Source: Firmicutes bacterium HGW-Firmicutes-1 (GTDB lineage Bacteria; Bacillota; Clostridia; Lachnospirales; Vallitaleaceae). From it: DNA of 64,000 bases. How positions within the stretch are numbered: position 1 is the stretch's first letter; the number at the start of each line of letters is the position of its first letter. The notes under the pieces are model-generated. The model was not told the DNA's origin. It was given only the letters and a program-made list of their open reading frames with translations, and searched no databases. The position numbers were made by a program, and so were the translations under genes. The DNA lies in contig PHAG01000009.1 of the NCBI GenBank assembly GCA_002841625.1, positions 62,001 to 126,000 on the forward strand, written 5' to 3'. Shown in pieces: positions 44,019 to 52,051 of this stretch.

Positions 44019-46280
44019 ATGGAGAAGTTTCTAAAATTGAGGCATTTGAAAACAGAAAAAATGTTTAATAAGAATTTACTACCAATTGCTGTTGGTGTTG
44101 TAGCTATCGTAATCACTCTTTTGACACTATTTAGCGGCGAAAATGTGGGCTTATCTGATAATGGAGATTACCCAAGGTTTGCACATAAAAACAACATATA
44201 TAGTTTAGAAGATTCAACATATCCTTTTTATTGGTTTTATGATCAATATGAGATGGACATAGAGGGAAATACAAAACTAGATAAGTTTACAAATTTTTTT
44301 AAACTTAGTACGGTCGGAAATCCGTATTACTCACCTCATTTTATCTTTCTTCAACTTTCAAAAATACCCAATACTATTTATAACAAAATTCATGACAATC
44401 CCAGTACATCCTATCACATTGGGGGATTGGCAATTATTTATATATTTTTATATGCATTAGCTCTATTTCTAATTATAAATTTCTTGAAGGACCAAAAGCC
44501 TTTCATGAAGTTTCTTGCGGCAGGTCTATTGTTAATTATATTTTGCGATCAAGGGTATACGTTGTATTTTAATTCATTTTACGGTGAGGCCGCTCAATTA
44601 GTAATATCGATGCTTACCATTGGAATTGCTCTTCAATTACTGAAGAATAAAGGTGGACGTATATTGATCATATGCTATTATATTTCGGTTGTCATACTTG
44701 CAGGCTCTAAATTTACAAACATACCAATAGGGGCTATGCTTGGTATCATTGGCTTGTTATTTATTATGATTAGTAAGGATAAATGGTTTAAGTATATTAC
44801 AGTGCTTTCTTTTATAGTAGCAGTTATTGGAATTGTGAGTTTAACGAAAAATATTCCAACATGGATGGATGATGTAACGAATTATCAGTCTGTTTTTTTT
44901 GGCGTTCTCAAGGATTCAGAAACACCAGAACAGGATTTAATGGACCTTGATCTAAATCCTAAATATGCGATATTGGCCAATACACATGCATATCTAGGTA
45001 ACAATTATCCTATGGATGTTTATTCTGAAGAATTTAAAAGTGAATTTTATGGAAAGGTTTCAAAGACGAACATTTTGAAATATTACCTTAGCCATCCAGA
45101 GCGGTTTATAGAAAAATTAAAAATTTCCGCAGTGAATAGTGGATATATAAAACCTGCATATTTAGGTAATTATGGACCAGCTAGGCCTAGGTTTGAATTT
45201 ACTCATCGATTTGAGCTGTGGAGTAAATTGCGATTAATGCTTCGTTTTGATAACTTTTATGTGATTATAGGGTTTTTCTTATTGGCCTTCATACTTTTTA
45301 TAAATGAAGGAAAGCAATTGCTTAAAACAGACGAAGACAAGCTTGAGAAGATAATACTTTTGGCAATATGGGTTGTAATCGTAGCGTCAACTGCTGTAAA
45401 TTTTGTGGTTCCAATTATTGGAAATGGTGAAGCTGATCTTGCTAAGCATATGTTTGGATTTATACATTATTTTGATTTGATGGCCTTAGTCCTTTTCATA
45501 TGGATCATCAGCATACTCCTAAAATCAAAAAAGACAATTTATCTTTCGATAGGACTTGTGATAATCGTTTTTGTAAGTAGTGGAATTATGAAACATAGAA
45601 CTCAAAAGTATAGTGAGTTAGAAGTGGGAGCTTATGTTCAATTTGGCCAATATGAGGATAAGGACGTTATTTGGCAAATCATCCAAAGGGATGATACTGC
45701 GGTTCTTTTGTTTTCTAGGGAAGTAATAGAGTTCATGCCTTTCGATCAGGGGGGAGGTTCAAAAGATGAACAGCGAAAAATCTATGGAAATAATTTTTGG
45801 AAAGATTCGTACATAAGAAACTGGCTAAATAAGGATTTCTTAAATGTGTTGACTAAGAATAAATCTCTTGTGTTGGAATCAGAGAATATCAGTTATTTAA
45901 CAGATGCAGATAAAAATTTAAAAGAAGGAGGAACCCATGCTTTTTACTGGACGTTCATTCCTGCTGCGGTTGACTGGGGGCATGAAGAAGCATATAATTA
46001 TAAAACAAATGATCAGGTCTTTCTTCTTGATGCACATGAGCTTAAGGAATATTTAGTGAATAATAATCTTGAACATACGAAGGAAGAACCATATTGGTTG
46101 AGAACGCCAATGGGAAGTAATCCAAGTATGGTAAGATATGTAGCAACAGATGGGTATATTTTCCATAAGGATGCAATTGAAGATACAATTGGTCTAGCAC
46201 CAGCATTAAGGTTAAGTAAGGATGTAAAGATAGTTGATGGAGAGGGAAGTGGTAAGCATCCATTTATTATACAAGAATAG
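44019..46280 (+). CDS. Multi-pass membrane protein (WsfD-like glycan transferase?) fused to a DUF6273-type domain
   Basis: The 753-residue protein has about ten membrane helices between residues 20 and 530, with a conserved-looking external loop GLSDNGDYPRF after the first helix. This resembles the WsfD-type hexose transferases/GT-C glycosyltransferases of clostridial cell-wall glycan clusters. The last 220 residues (from EVGAYVQFGQYEDKDVIWQI) form a soluble DUF6273-like domain, with YIRNWLNKDFLN, YWLRTPMGSNPS and GLAPALRLSKD, that should face outside. The fusion is unusual. A GtrB-type lipid-sugar donor enzyme follows 39 bases later, supporting a polyprenyl-phosphate-sugar-using transferase. 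Confidence 0.7.
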   Translation: MEKFLKLRHLKTEKMFNKNLLPIAVGVVAIVITLLTLFSGENVGLSDNGDYPRFAHKNNIYSLEDSTYPFYWFYDQYEMDIEGNTKLDKFTNFFKLSTVGNPYYSPHFIFLQLSKIPNTIYNKIHDNPSTSYHIGGLAIIYIFLYALALFLIINFLKDQKPFMKFLAAGLLLIIFCDQGYTLYFNSFYGEAAQLVISMLTIGIALQLLKNKGGRILIICYYISVVILAGSKFTNIPIGAMLGIIGLLFIMISKDKWFKYITVLSFIVAVIGIVSLTKNIPTWMDDVTNYQSVFFGVLKDSETPEQDLMDLDLNPKYAILANTHAYLGNNYPMDVYSEEFKSEFYGKVSKTNILKYYLSHPERFIEKLKISAVNSGYIKPAYLGNYGPARPRFEFTHRFELWSKLRLMLRFDNFYVIIGFFLLAFILFINEGKQLLKTDEDKLEKIILLAIWVVIVASTAVNFVVPIIGNGEADLAKHMFGFIHYFDLMALVLFIWIISILLKSKKTIYLSIGLVIIVFVSSGIMKHRTQKYSELEVGAYVQFGQYEDKDVIWQIIQRDDTAVLLFSREVIEFMPFDQGGGSKDEQRKIYGNNFWKDSYIRNWLNKDFLNVLTKNKSLVLESENISYLTDADKNLKEGGTHAFYWTFIPAAVDWGHEEAYNYKTNDQVFLLDAHELKEYLVNNNLEHTKEEPYWLRTPMGSNPSMVRYVATDGYIFHKDAIEDTIGLAPALRLSKDVKIVDGEGSGKHPFIIQE

Positions 46281-46319
46281 ATTAGTAACTAACCAATGAA
46301 TCCTAAGGAGTAAAATAAG

Positions 46320-47264
46320 ATGGGGAAAACACAATATTCAATTATAGTACCGCTCTTCAATGAAGAGCTTGTAATTGGAGAGTCCTATAGAAGAATAAAA
46401 GAAGTGATGGACCAAACAAATGAAAGTTATGAAATTGTTTTCATTAATGACGGGAGTAGAGATCAAACTGAAAATATAGCAAAAGAGATTTGTCAAAAAG
46501 ACAAAAACATAAAGTTAATCAGCTTTTCTAGAAACTTTGGACATCAACCTGCAATTACTGCTGGAATGAACGAGGCATGTGGAAATGCAATTATTATCAT
46601 TGATGCTGATTTACAAGATCCACCAGCCATAATGCATAATATGATTGAAAAGTGGAAAGAAGGTTATGACGTTGTGTATGGTAAAAGAAGCAAACGTGCT
46701 GGAGAAACCATTTTCAAAAGAATTTCTGCAAAGATTTATTATCGATTACTCAGTAGCATTACAGATGTGCAAATTCCAGTTGATGTGGGAGATTTCAGAT
46801 TAATTGATAGAAGCGTTTGTGATGCTTTAAATAGATTGCCAGAAAAAAATAGATACGTCAGGGGACTTGTAAGCTGGGTTGGTTTTAAACAAACCTTCGT
46901 AGAATTTGAAAGAGAAGAACGCCTACTAGGAGAAACAAAATATCCACTCAGAAAAATGATAAAATTAGCACTAGATGGAATAACTTCTTTTTCAAATAAA
47001 CCACTAAAACTTGCTTCCACCTTAGGGTACGCCGTATCTGCCTTAGGATTTATTTATCTTATTGTAATACTATTTCAAAGAATCTTCACAGACACAACCA
47101 TCACCGGATGGACAAGCATCATTGCCCTTTTACTCATATTAAATGGTGTTACCCTCATTATGCTAGGAGTATTAGGAGAATATATCGGCCGTATATACGA
47201 TGAAATGAAGGCAAGACCAGTTTACATTATTAAAGAAAAGATAGGCTTCGAAGATACCAAATAA
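46320..47264 (+). CDS. GtrB/DPM1-like family 2 glycosyltransferase with two membrane helices
   Basis: The 314-residue protein starts with a GT2 domain: SIIVPLFNEELVIGESY, EIVFINDGSRDQT, IIDADLQDPP with the metal-binding D-x-D, and VYGKRSKRAGE. Two C-terminal helices (about 235-258 and 270-292) place it in the YkcC/GtrB group, which makes polyprenyl-phosphate sugars on the inner membrane face. These are then flipped and used by membrane transferases such as the upstream protein. AAGGAG precedes the ATG. Confidence 0.9.
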   Translation: MGKTQYSIIVPLFNEELVIGESYRRIKEVMDQTNESYEIVFINDGSRDQTENIAKEICQKDKNIKLISFSRNFGHQPAITAGMNEACGNAIIIIDADLQDPPAIMHNMIEKWKEGYDVVYGKRSKRAGETIFKRISAKIYYRLLSSITDVQIPVDVGDFRLIDRSVCDALNRLPEKNRYVRGLVSWVGFKQTFVEFEREERLLGETKYPLRKMIKLALDGITSFSNKPLKLASTLGYAVSALGFIYLIVILFQRIFTDTTITGWTSIIALLLILNGVTLIMLGVLGEYIGRIYDEMKARPVYIIKEKIGFEDTK

Positions 47265-47459
47265 AGTATAAAGGCCTTTTTCAATCGTTGACAAAAGAAT
47301 TATACACATATTAGATTAGAACTATATTTGCATATTAGAGAAAAAAATGGTTATAAGACTATATTTCAAAAACACAAGAAAATAGGCTGTGCCGAATTAA
47401 AACTCTCGAGACCCATGCCGCTTTTCCAATTGCATATGCAAAACTTTCGCCAATAAAAA

Positions 47460-47620
47460 AGATGCACTGTTATGAACTGAAGAGACGATTGCTATAGATG
47501 GGGATGGGTATGTAATCATTTTTCGCCCGACCGGCCAAAGGGTAAGGCCAGAAAAATGATTACATACCCATCCCCATCAACACGTATCATATCATCTCTT
47601 CAGCTCATAACAGTGCATCT
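47460..47620 (-). repeat. Nested inverted-repeat element, copy 2
   Basis: Outer arms 47460-47489 and 47591-47620 are complementary over 30 bases with two mismatches. Inner arms 47497-47523 and 47552-47578 are perfectly complementary over 27 bases. The 28-base core (47524-47551) reads CGCCCGACCGGCCAAAGG and onward, and its reverse complement differs from the core of copy 1 (482-509) at only two bases. On the minus strand both outer-arm mismatches become G-U pairs, and one core difference keeps a stem pair as G-U. I therefore infer a minus-strand RNA. A poor promoter-like pair (TTGATA, 19 bases, TATAAC; 47655-47625) would start it near the outer arm. Confidence 0.8.
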
Positions 47621-47795
47621 TTACGTTATACCAAAATTACAACCACTCTTATCAACAGCCAACAACCTATCATCCATACTTTTTCATCATACAATAAAAA
47701 TCCACCATCAAAAATTTCATGGAGGTATTATTTAGCAAGGTATTATTTTGAAATATTTCATTTTTATAACAACTCATTAAATTTCCATGAAAAAA

Positions 47796-47824
47796 TTGAA
47801 GTCCACCTACTTTTTTGTTATACT
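47796..47824 (+). promoter_or_regulatory. Sigma-A promoter of the phosphodiester glycosidase gene
   Basis: TTGAAG (47796-47801) and TATACT (47819-47824), spacing 17. Confidence 0.6.
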
Positions 47825-47941
47825 AGGCTAGGCAACCAATTAATATTCATAGAATTTAAAGGTTAGGTGATGATTACATACATTTATCAATGCTTTAATG
47901 GTTTAAAATACAGAAAGAAAATGAGAAAAGAGGGTATCCAG

Positions 47942-50794
47942 ATGAAAAGAATTTTTAAGTTACTTATGATTATGACGCTGGTTGTTAGTACATTACAACA
48001 ACCCATTTCCACGATAGCTGCAACCAATGGATTGGTTTTTCTATATGAAACAAAAGAGACTAAAACTGTAACTTCAGGCCTAACCTATGAACGGAAATTG
48101 AAGCTTACAAATTCGGGTTGGGTAGATATTCATGTATTGAAAATGGACTTAACGAATAAAAATGTAGATCTAGATGTGATTCGTTCAGTTAAAGACTGGG
48201 GTAAAAAGACTACACTTACAAATATAATGTCTGAAAACAATTCCTTAGCAGCTGTAAATGCATCATTTTTTGATACTGCAAGTAATCCAAGTGATATTAT
48301 TGGAGTTGAGTTTGAGAATGGTAAATATTCATATATTCAAGAGAACTATAATAAAACAACACTTGGTGCAGCATCTATGATGATGACACCACTTGGTGAA
48401 ATCAATTTCAGTTATTTTAGTGGAAACATTACCGTGAAAAGTGGAGGATATAAAGGCATTTACATTACTTCCATTAATGGCATGAATGATTTTGTGAACT
48501 CTGTTATTATCAATAGGAATGCAATGGTAGATTCCACCCAGATTGAGAGTAAAGGAAGACTTTATAAAATTGTAGTAGATAATGGGGTAGTTACTGAGGT
48601 TGTAGAACCAAAAGTAGTTGCCATCATTCCGGAGAATGGATATATCATTACCGTAAATGAAACCCTTAAAGATAAAATTATACCATTTTATCAACCAGGT
48701 ACTACAGTTACAATGGAAATTAAAAACAATTTTGGTGATAAAATATACGATGCCATCCTTAGTGGTGGCGGTAAAATTCTAAAAGATGGTCAAATCGTTC
48801 AAGATGGTATGATCGTTCAACCTACTGTTAGACATCCAAGAACAGCAATTGGAACAACCAAGGATGGCCGTTACTTAATTGCTATGGTTGTGGATGGAAG
48901 AGGTATCAGTATTGGCGCTACGCATAAAGAATTGGCAAAATATTTACTTGAATATGATACTTATAATGCAATACATATGGATGGTGGAGGTTCAAGTACA
49001 ATTGCCGCTAGAGAAGGTACAACCAATTCAGTTGAAGTGAAAAATGATCCTTCAGATGGTAGCCAAAGGAAGGTTGTAAATGGCCTAGGATTTATTTCAA
49101 CAGCTCCTATTGGAACCCTTAAGACACTAGAAATAGTAGCTCCTTCAGCTAGGGTATTTAAAAATTCTCCAATCACATATAAGGTTGTAGGATATGATGA
49201 ATATGAAAATCCAGTAGCAATTGATGCGTCTAACCTAGTTTGGAGCAATCAAACAGTTGAGGGAAGTTGGGCAGGGTCGACTTTTACACCTACCAATGGT
49301 GGAGAAGGAACAATTACTTGCTTTTATAATGAAGTCTCTGCAAATGTAAAATTAACAAGTGTCGATTCGTATATTGACTTAGACATTGAACCAAAGGTTC
49401 TGTATGTAAATCAAGGAAAATCAGCTACCTTTAATGTAGTTGGGACAGATACGGAAGGATTTAAGGGTAATGTAAATTCTTCTGACATTACGTGGCAAAT
49501 AGATGATAAAGAGCTTGGAAGCTTTAACAACGGTGTATTTATTGCTGGTACAAAAAGCGGAATAGGTAAAGTAACGCTGAATGTAGCAGGCATTCAATTA
49601 AATGCGACAGTAGTAGTTGGTTCAACGACTGAAACAAAAACCTCTTTTGAGACAGGTGATGTGACAACCTTGAATTATCCTGAAACAGCAATAGGTACAG
49701 CACAAAAAAGTACGGAGATGGTCCTTGATGGAAGTCAGTCAGTAAAGATTTCTTATAATTTACCACAATCTGAGGTTACTCAGGCGGTTTATGCGGTATT
49801 TAATGACATCATAATAGCAGATAATTCCGAGAAATCCTTAGGATTAAATGTATATGGTAATAACAGTAATCTGCTTCTTAAAGGAAAGCTCGTTGACGCT
49901 AATAATAATGCTTTCAACATAGCCTTTTCCAACGGAATTGATTTTAGCGGTTGGAAGAAGCTTGAAGCTAGCTTGCCAGAAGGTATGGCATATCCTGTGA
50001 AGCTGGAACGTATTTATATTGCGTCATTGAAGAATACAGAGGCACTAAATGGAGCAGTATATGTAGATTTATTAACGGTGAATAAGGCTTTGAATACGAC
50101 TAGTATAAAAGCTGATATGGTAGACTTACCTATAAATGATCCGTTATATTTAAATACTGTAGGTAACTACACATTTAAAGCTTCTGTAGTTGGTGCAACA
50201 AGTGGAGCTAATAGATTATTAGATAAAGTGGTACAAAATGAGTTTATTGAAATGGTCAATAAATCCAATCTTGCTATTTTTGCAGGCAATACGAAAGTAA
50301 ATTCACAGTTTATTACTACAAAGAGTATACTTTGGAACAACAAGTATAGTAATAGCAGCTATGAAGATTTAAAGGTCTTTACCTTAGCTACGGGTTCAGG
50401 TGGTATCATTGATTCAGATTACACACAATGGACGAAGCTACAAAGTGACTTAAAAAACACCCCACAAAACAATATAATCATTGTGGCAAATGAGAATCCA
50501 ATTGAAAAGGGTGGCTTTGAGGATGAAAGAGAAGGCCAAGCACTACACACAATCTTAAAAGATTATCAAAAGCTTACAGGTAAAAACATTTATTATATTA
50601 ACGCAAGTGGATCTAAGTTTAAAGTGAATTACTATGAAGGAATCAGATATATGGATATCAACGGTTTGACATATAATAGCAGTGCTAACAAAGTTGACCT
50701 AAACAATTCCTTTTATTTATTAAACTTTTATATGGTAAGTGGAAAGCTATATTATAATTATGAAAATGTTTATCCATTGGTAAAAATTAAATAA
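47942..50794 (+). CDS. Secreted phosphodiester glycosidase (NAGPA-domain) family protein
   Basis: The 950-residue protein has a signal peptide (MKRIFKLLMIMTLVVSTLQQ, ending near IAATNG). The N-terminal catalytic region (about 60-395) is a NAGPA/DUF2233 domain with AAVNASFFDTASNPSDIIG, HPRTAIGTTKDGR, MVVDGRGIS and HMDGGGSSTIAAREG. Related proteins cleave GlcNAc-phosphodiesters or modify wall teichoic-acid-like polymers. Then come two Ig-like repeats (about 400-570), a galactose-binding-like beta domain (about 575-720) and a C-terminal region of about 220 residues of unclear fold. The ATG at 47942 is used because of AGAGGG upstream and the signal peptide. Confidence 0.85.
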   Translation: MKRIFKLLMIMTLVVSTLQQPISTIAATNGLVFLYETKETKTVTSGLTYERKLKLTNSGWVDIHVLKMDLTNKNVDLDVIRSVKDWGKKTTLTNIMSENNSLAAVNASFFDTASNPSDIIGVEFENGKYSYIQENYNKTTLGAASMMMTPLGEINFSYFSGNITVKSGGYKGIYITSINGMNDFVNSVIINRNAMVDSTQIESKGRLYKIVVDNGVVTEVVEPKVVAIIPENGYIITVNETLKDKIIPFYQPGTTVTMEIKNNFGDKIYDAILSGGGKILKDGQIVQDGMIVQPTVRHPRTAIGTTKDGRYLIAMVVDGRGISIGATHKELAKYLLEYDTYNAIHMDGGGSSTIAAREGTTNSVEVKNDPSDGSQRKVVNGLGFISTAPIGTLKTLEIVAPSARVFKNSPITYKVVGYDEYENPVAIDASNLVWSNQTVEGSWAGSTFTPTNGGEGTITCFYNEVSANVKLTSVDSYIDLDIEPKVLYVNQGKSATFNVVGTDTEGFKGNVNSSDITWQIDDKELGSFNNGVFIAGTKSGIGKVTLNVAGIQLNATVVVGSTTETKTSFETGDVTTLNYPETAIGTAQKSTEMVLDGSQSVKISYNLPQSEVTQAVYAVFNDIIIADNSEKSLGLNVYGNNSNLLLKGKLVDANNNAFNIAFSNGIDFSGWKKLEASLPEGMAYPVKLERIYIASLKNTEALNGAVYVDLLTVNKALNTTSIKADMVDLPINDPLYLNTVGNYTFKASVVGATSGANRLLDKVVQNEFIEMVNKSNLAIFAGNTKVNSQFITTKSILWNNKYSNSSYEDLKVFTLATGSGGIIDSDYTQWTKLQSDLKNTPQNNIIIVANENPIEKGGFEDEREGQALHTILKDYQKLTGKNIYYINASGSKFKVNYYEGIRYMDINGLTYNSSANKVDLNNSFYLLNFYMVSGKLYYNYENVYPLVKIK

Positions 50795-50799
50795 AAATG

Positions 50800-50826
50800 G
50801 ATCAGCCCTATTCTTTAGGGCTGATC
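50800..50826 (+). terminator. Terminator after the phosphodiester glycosidase gene
   Basis: GATCAGCCCTA pairs perfectly with TAGGGCTGATC around a short T-rich loop; TAATTTATT follows. Confidence 0.75.
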
Positions 50827-50836
50827 TAATTTATTG

Positions 50837-50865
50837 TTGATAATATGATAGGAAAAGCGTATAAT
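50837..50865 (+). promoter_or_regulatory. Sigma-A promoter of the csaB-ltaS-murJ-DUF5693 operon
   Basis: TTGATA (50837-50842) and TATAAT (50860-50865), spacing 17. Confidence 0.75.
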
Positions 50866-50891
50866 GCAAAATAGAGTATTTCTACGAAATG

Positions 50892-50915
50892 AAACAATGT
50901 TCGAGATTTTGGGAT
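50892..50915 (+). repeat. Dispersed motif copy E (upstream of csaB)
   Basis: AACAATGTTCGAGATTTTGG is a weaker copy of the shared motif, 17 bases before the csaB start and inside the transcribed leader. Confidence 0.35.
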
Positions 50916-50932
50916 AAAAGAGGATGCGCTAC

Positions 50933-52021
50933 ATGACAAATTTTTTAATAACGGGATATTATGGGTTTTTGAATTCCGGAGATGATGCTATTTTAACATC
51001 AATGTGTGAGGGCATTATACGTTTAGGAATACCAACTAAAACTACCATTCTATCCAATAATCCAATGGCAACTGAGGAAGAGTATGGCGTACATGCCACT
51101 TACCGATTTAATCTTTTAGCAGTCATAAAAGAAATTAAAAATACAGATATTTTGCTAATGGGTGGAGGCAGTCTTTTGCAAGATCGTACAAGCACACGCT
51201 CATTAATGTATTATTTGAGTATTTTATGGTTAGCTAAACTTTTCAAAAAAAAATGTATGATTTATGCGAATGGCATAGGTCCTATTAGACGAAAAATGAA
51301 TAGATTCTTTACTAAGCTGATGGTGAACAGGGTGGACATTATTACACTAAGGGAACACTTATCGGTAAAAGAGCTTGAAAAAATGGGTATAACGAAGCCT
51401 TTAATTAAAGTTACAGCGGACCCTGTATTTAGCCTTGACCTAAAAGCAGTATCAGTGAAAGAAATATTAGAGCAAGAAAATGTCGATGCATCAAAGCCGT
51501 TGGTTGGAGTTTTATTTAGAGATTGGAAAGACAAAGAAAATTACGTTATTAAGATGGCAAAGATATGTGATTATGTAGTTGAAGAGCTTAAAATGACTAT
51601 ATTATTTATACCTATGAAATATCCTACTGATATTGCGATATCTAATAAAATAGCAGAGAAAATGCATTGCGAAAGCTATACATTGAGAAAAAATTATGAT
51701 GTTAATACGATTATTGGCATTATTGGGGAAACAAAATTTGTGCTCAGTATGAGACTTCATGCACTTTTGTATGCAGCTTTAAAAAGCGTGCCAATGATTG
51801 GGTTTATATATGATCCAAAGGTCAAGTATTTTCTTAAGGAACTAAAAATGTATACGATTGAAGATATCGAGGATTTTACTTTTGAGAGCGTAAAATATCA
51901 TATCGATGAAATCATGAACCATTATCAAGAAATTCAAGAGAATATTCTAAAGGAAGTTACCATTCTCACTGCGAAGGCTAGTGAAAATGAAACATATTTG
52001 AAACAGTTAGTTCAACAGTAA
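50933..52021 (+). CDS. csaB: Polysaccharide pyruvyl transferase CsaB
   Basis: CsaB adds pyruvate ketal groups from PEP to the secondary cell-wall polymer, creating the ligand for SLH-domain proteins. The 362-residue sequence has the family opening FLITGYYGFLNSGDDAIL, LLMGGGSLLQDRTSTRSLMYY, NGIGPIRRK, VTADPVFSL and LSMRLHALLYAALKSVPMIG. The ATG at 50933 is preferred, with AGAGG 9 bases upstream; the one at 50924 overlaps that site. It starts an operon with ltaS-like, murJ and DUF5693 genes. Confidence 0.92.
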   Translation: MTNFLITGYYGFLNSGDDAILTSMCEGIIRLGIPTKTTILSNNPMATEEEYGVHATYRFNLLAVIKEIKNTDILLMGGGSLLQDRTSTRSLMYYLSILWLAKLFKKKCMIYANGIGPIRRKMNRFFTKLMVNRVDIITLREHLSVKELEKMGITKPLIKVTADPVFSLDLKAVSVKEILEQENVDASKPLVGVLFRDWKDKENYVIKMAKICDYVVEELKMTILFIPMKYPTDIAISNKIAEKMHCESYTLRKNYDVNTIIGIIGETKFVLSMRLHALLYAALKSVPMIGFIYDPKVKYFLKELKMYTIEDIEDFTFESVKYHIDEIMNHYQEIQENILKEVTILTAKASENETYLKQLVQQ

Positions 52022-52051
52022 AATGTTATCGTAAATGAAAGGAAGTTTATA

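Larger units (their letters stand above)
47265..47941. other. 677-bp intergenic region with a long nested palindrome
   Basis: No credible gene. It contains the large element at 47460-47620 and the promoter at 47796-47824 for the next gene. The frame reaching back to 47867 lies upstream of the chosen start and lacks a ribosome site. Confidence 0.6.

Noticed and set aside
429-47620. Two palindromes as ends of a composite transposon
   Set aside because: The arms are unrelated, the 47 kb between them is core genome in conserved order, and no transposase is present.
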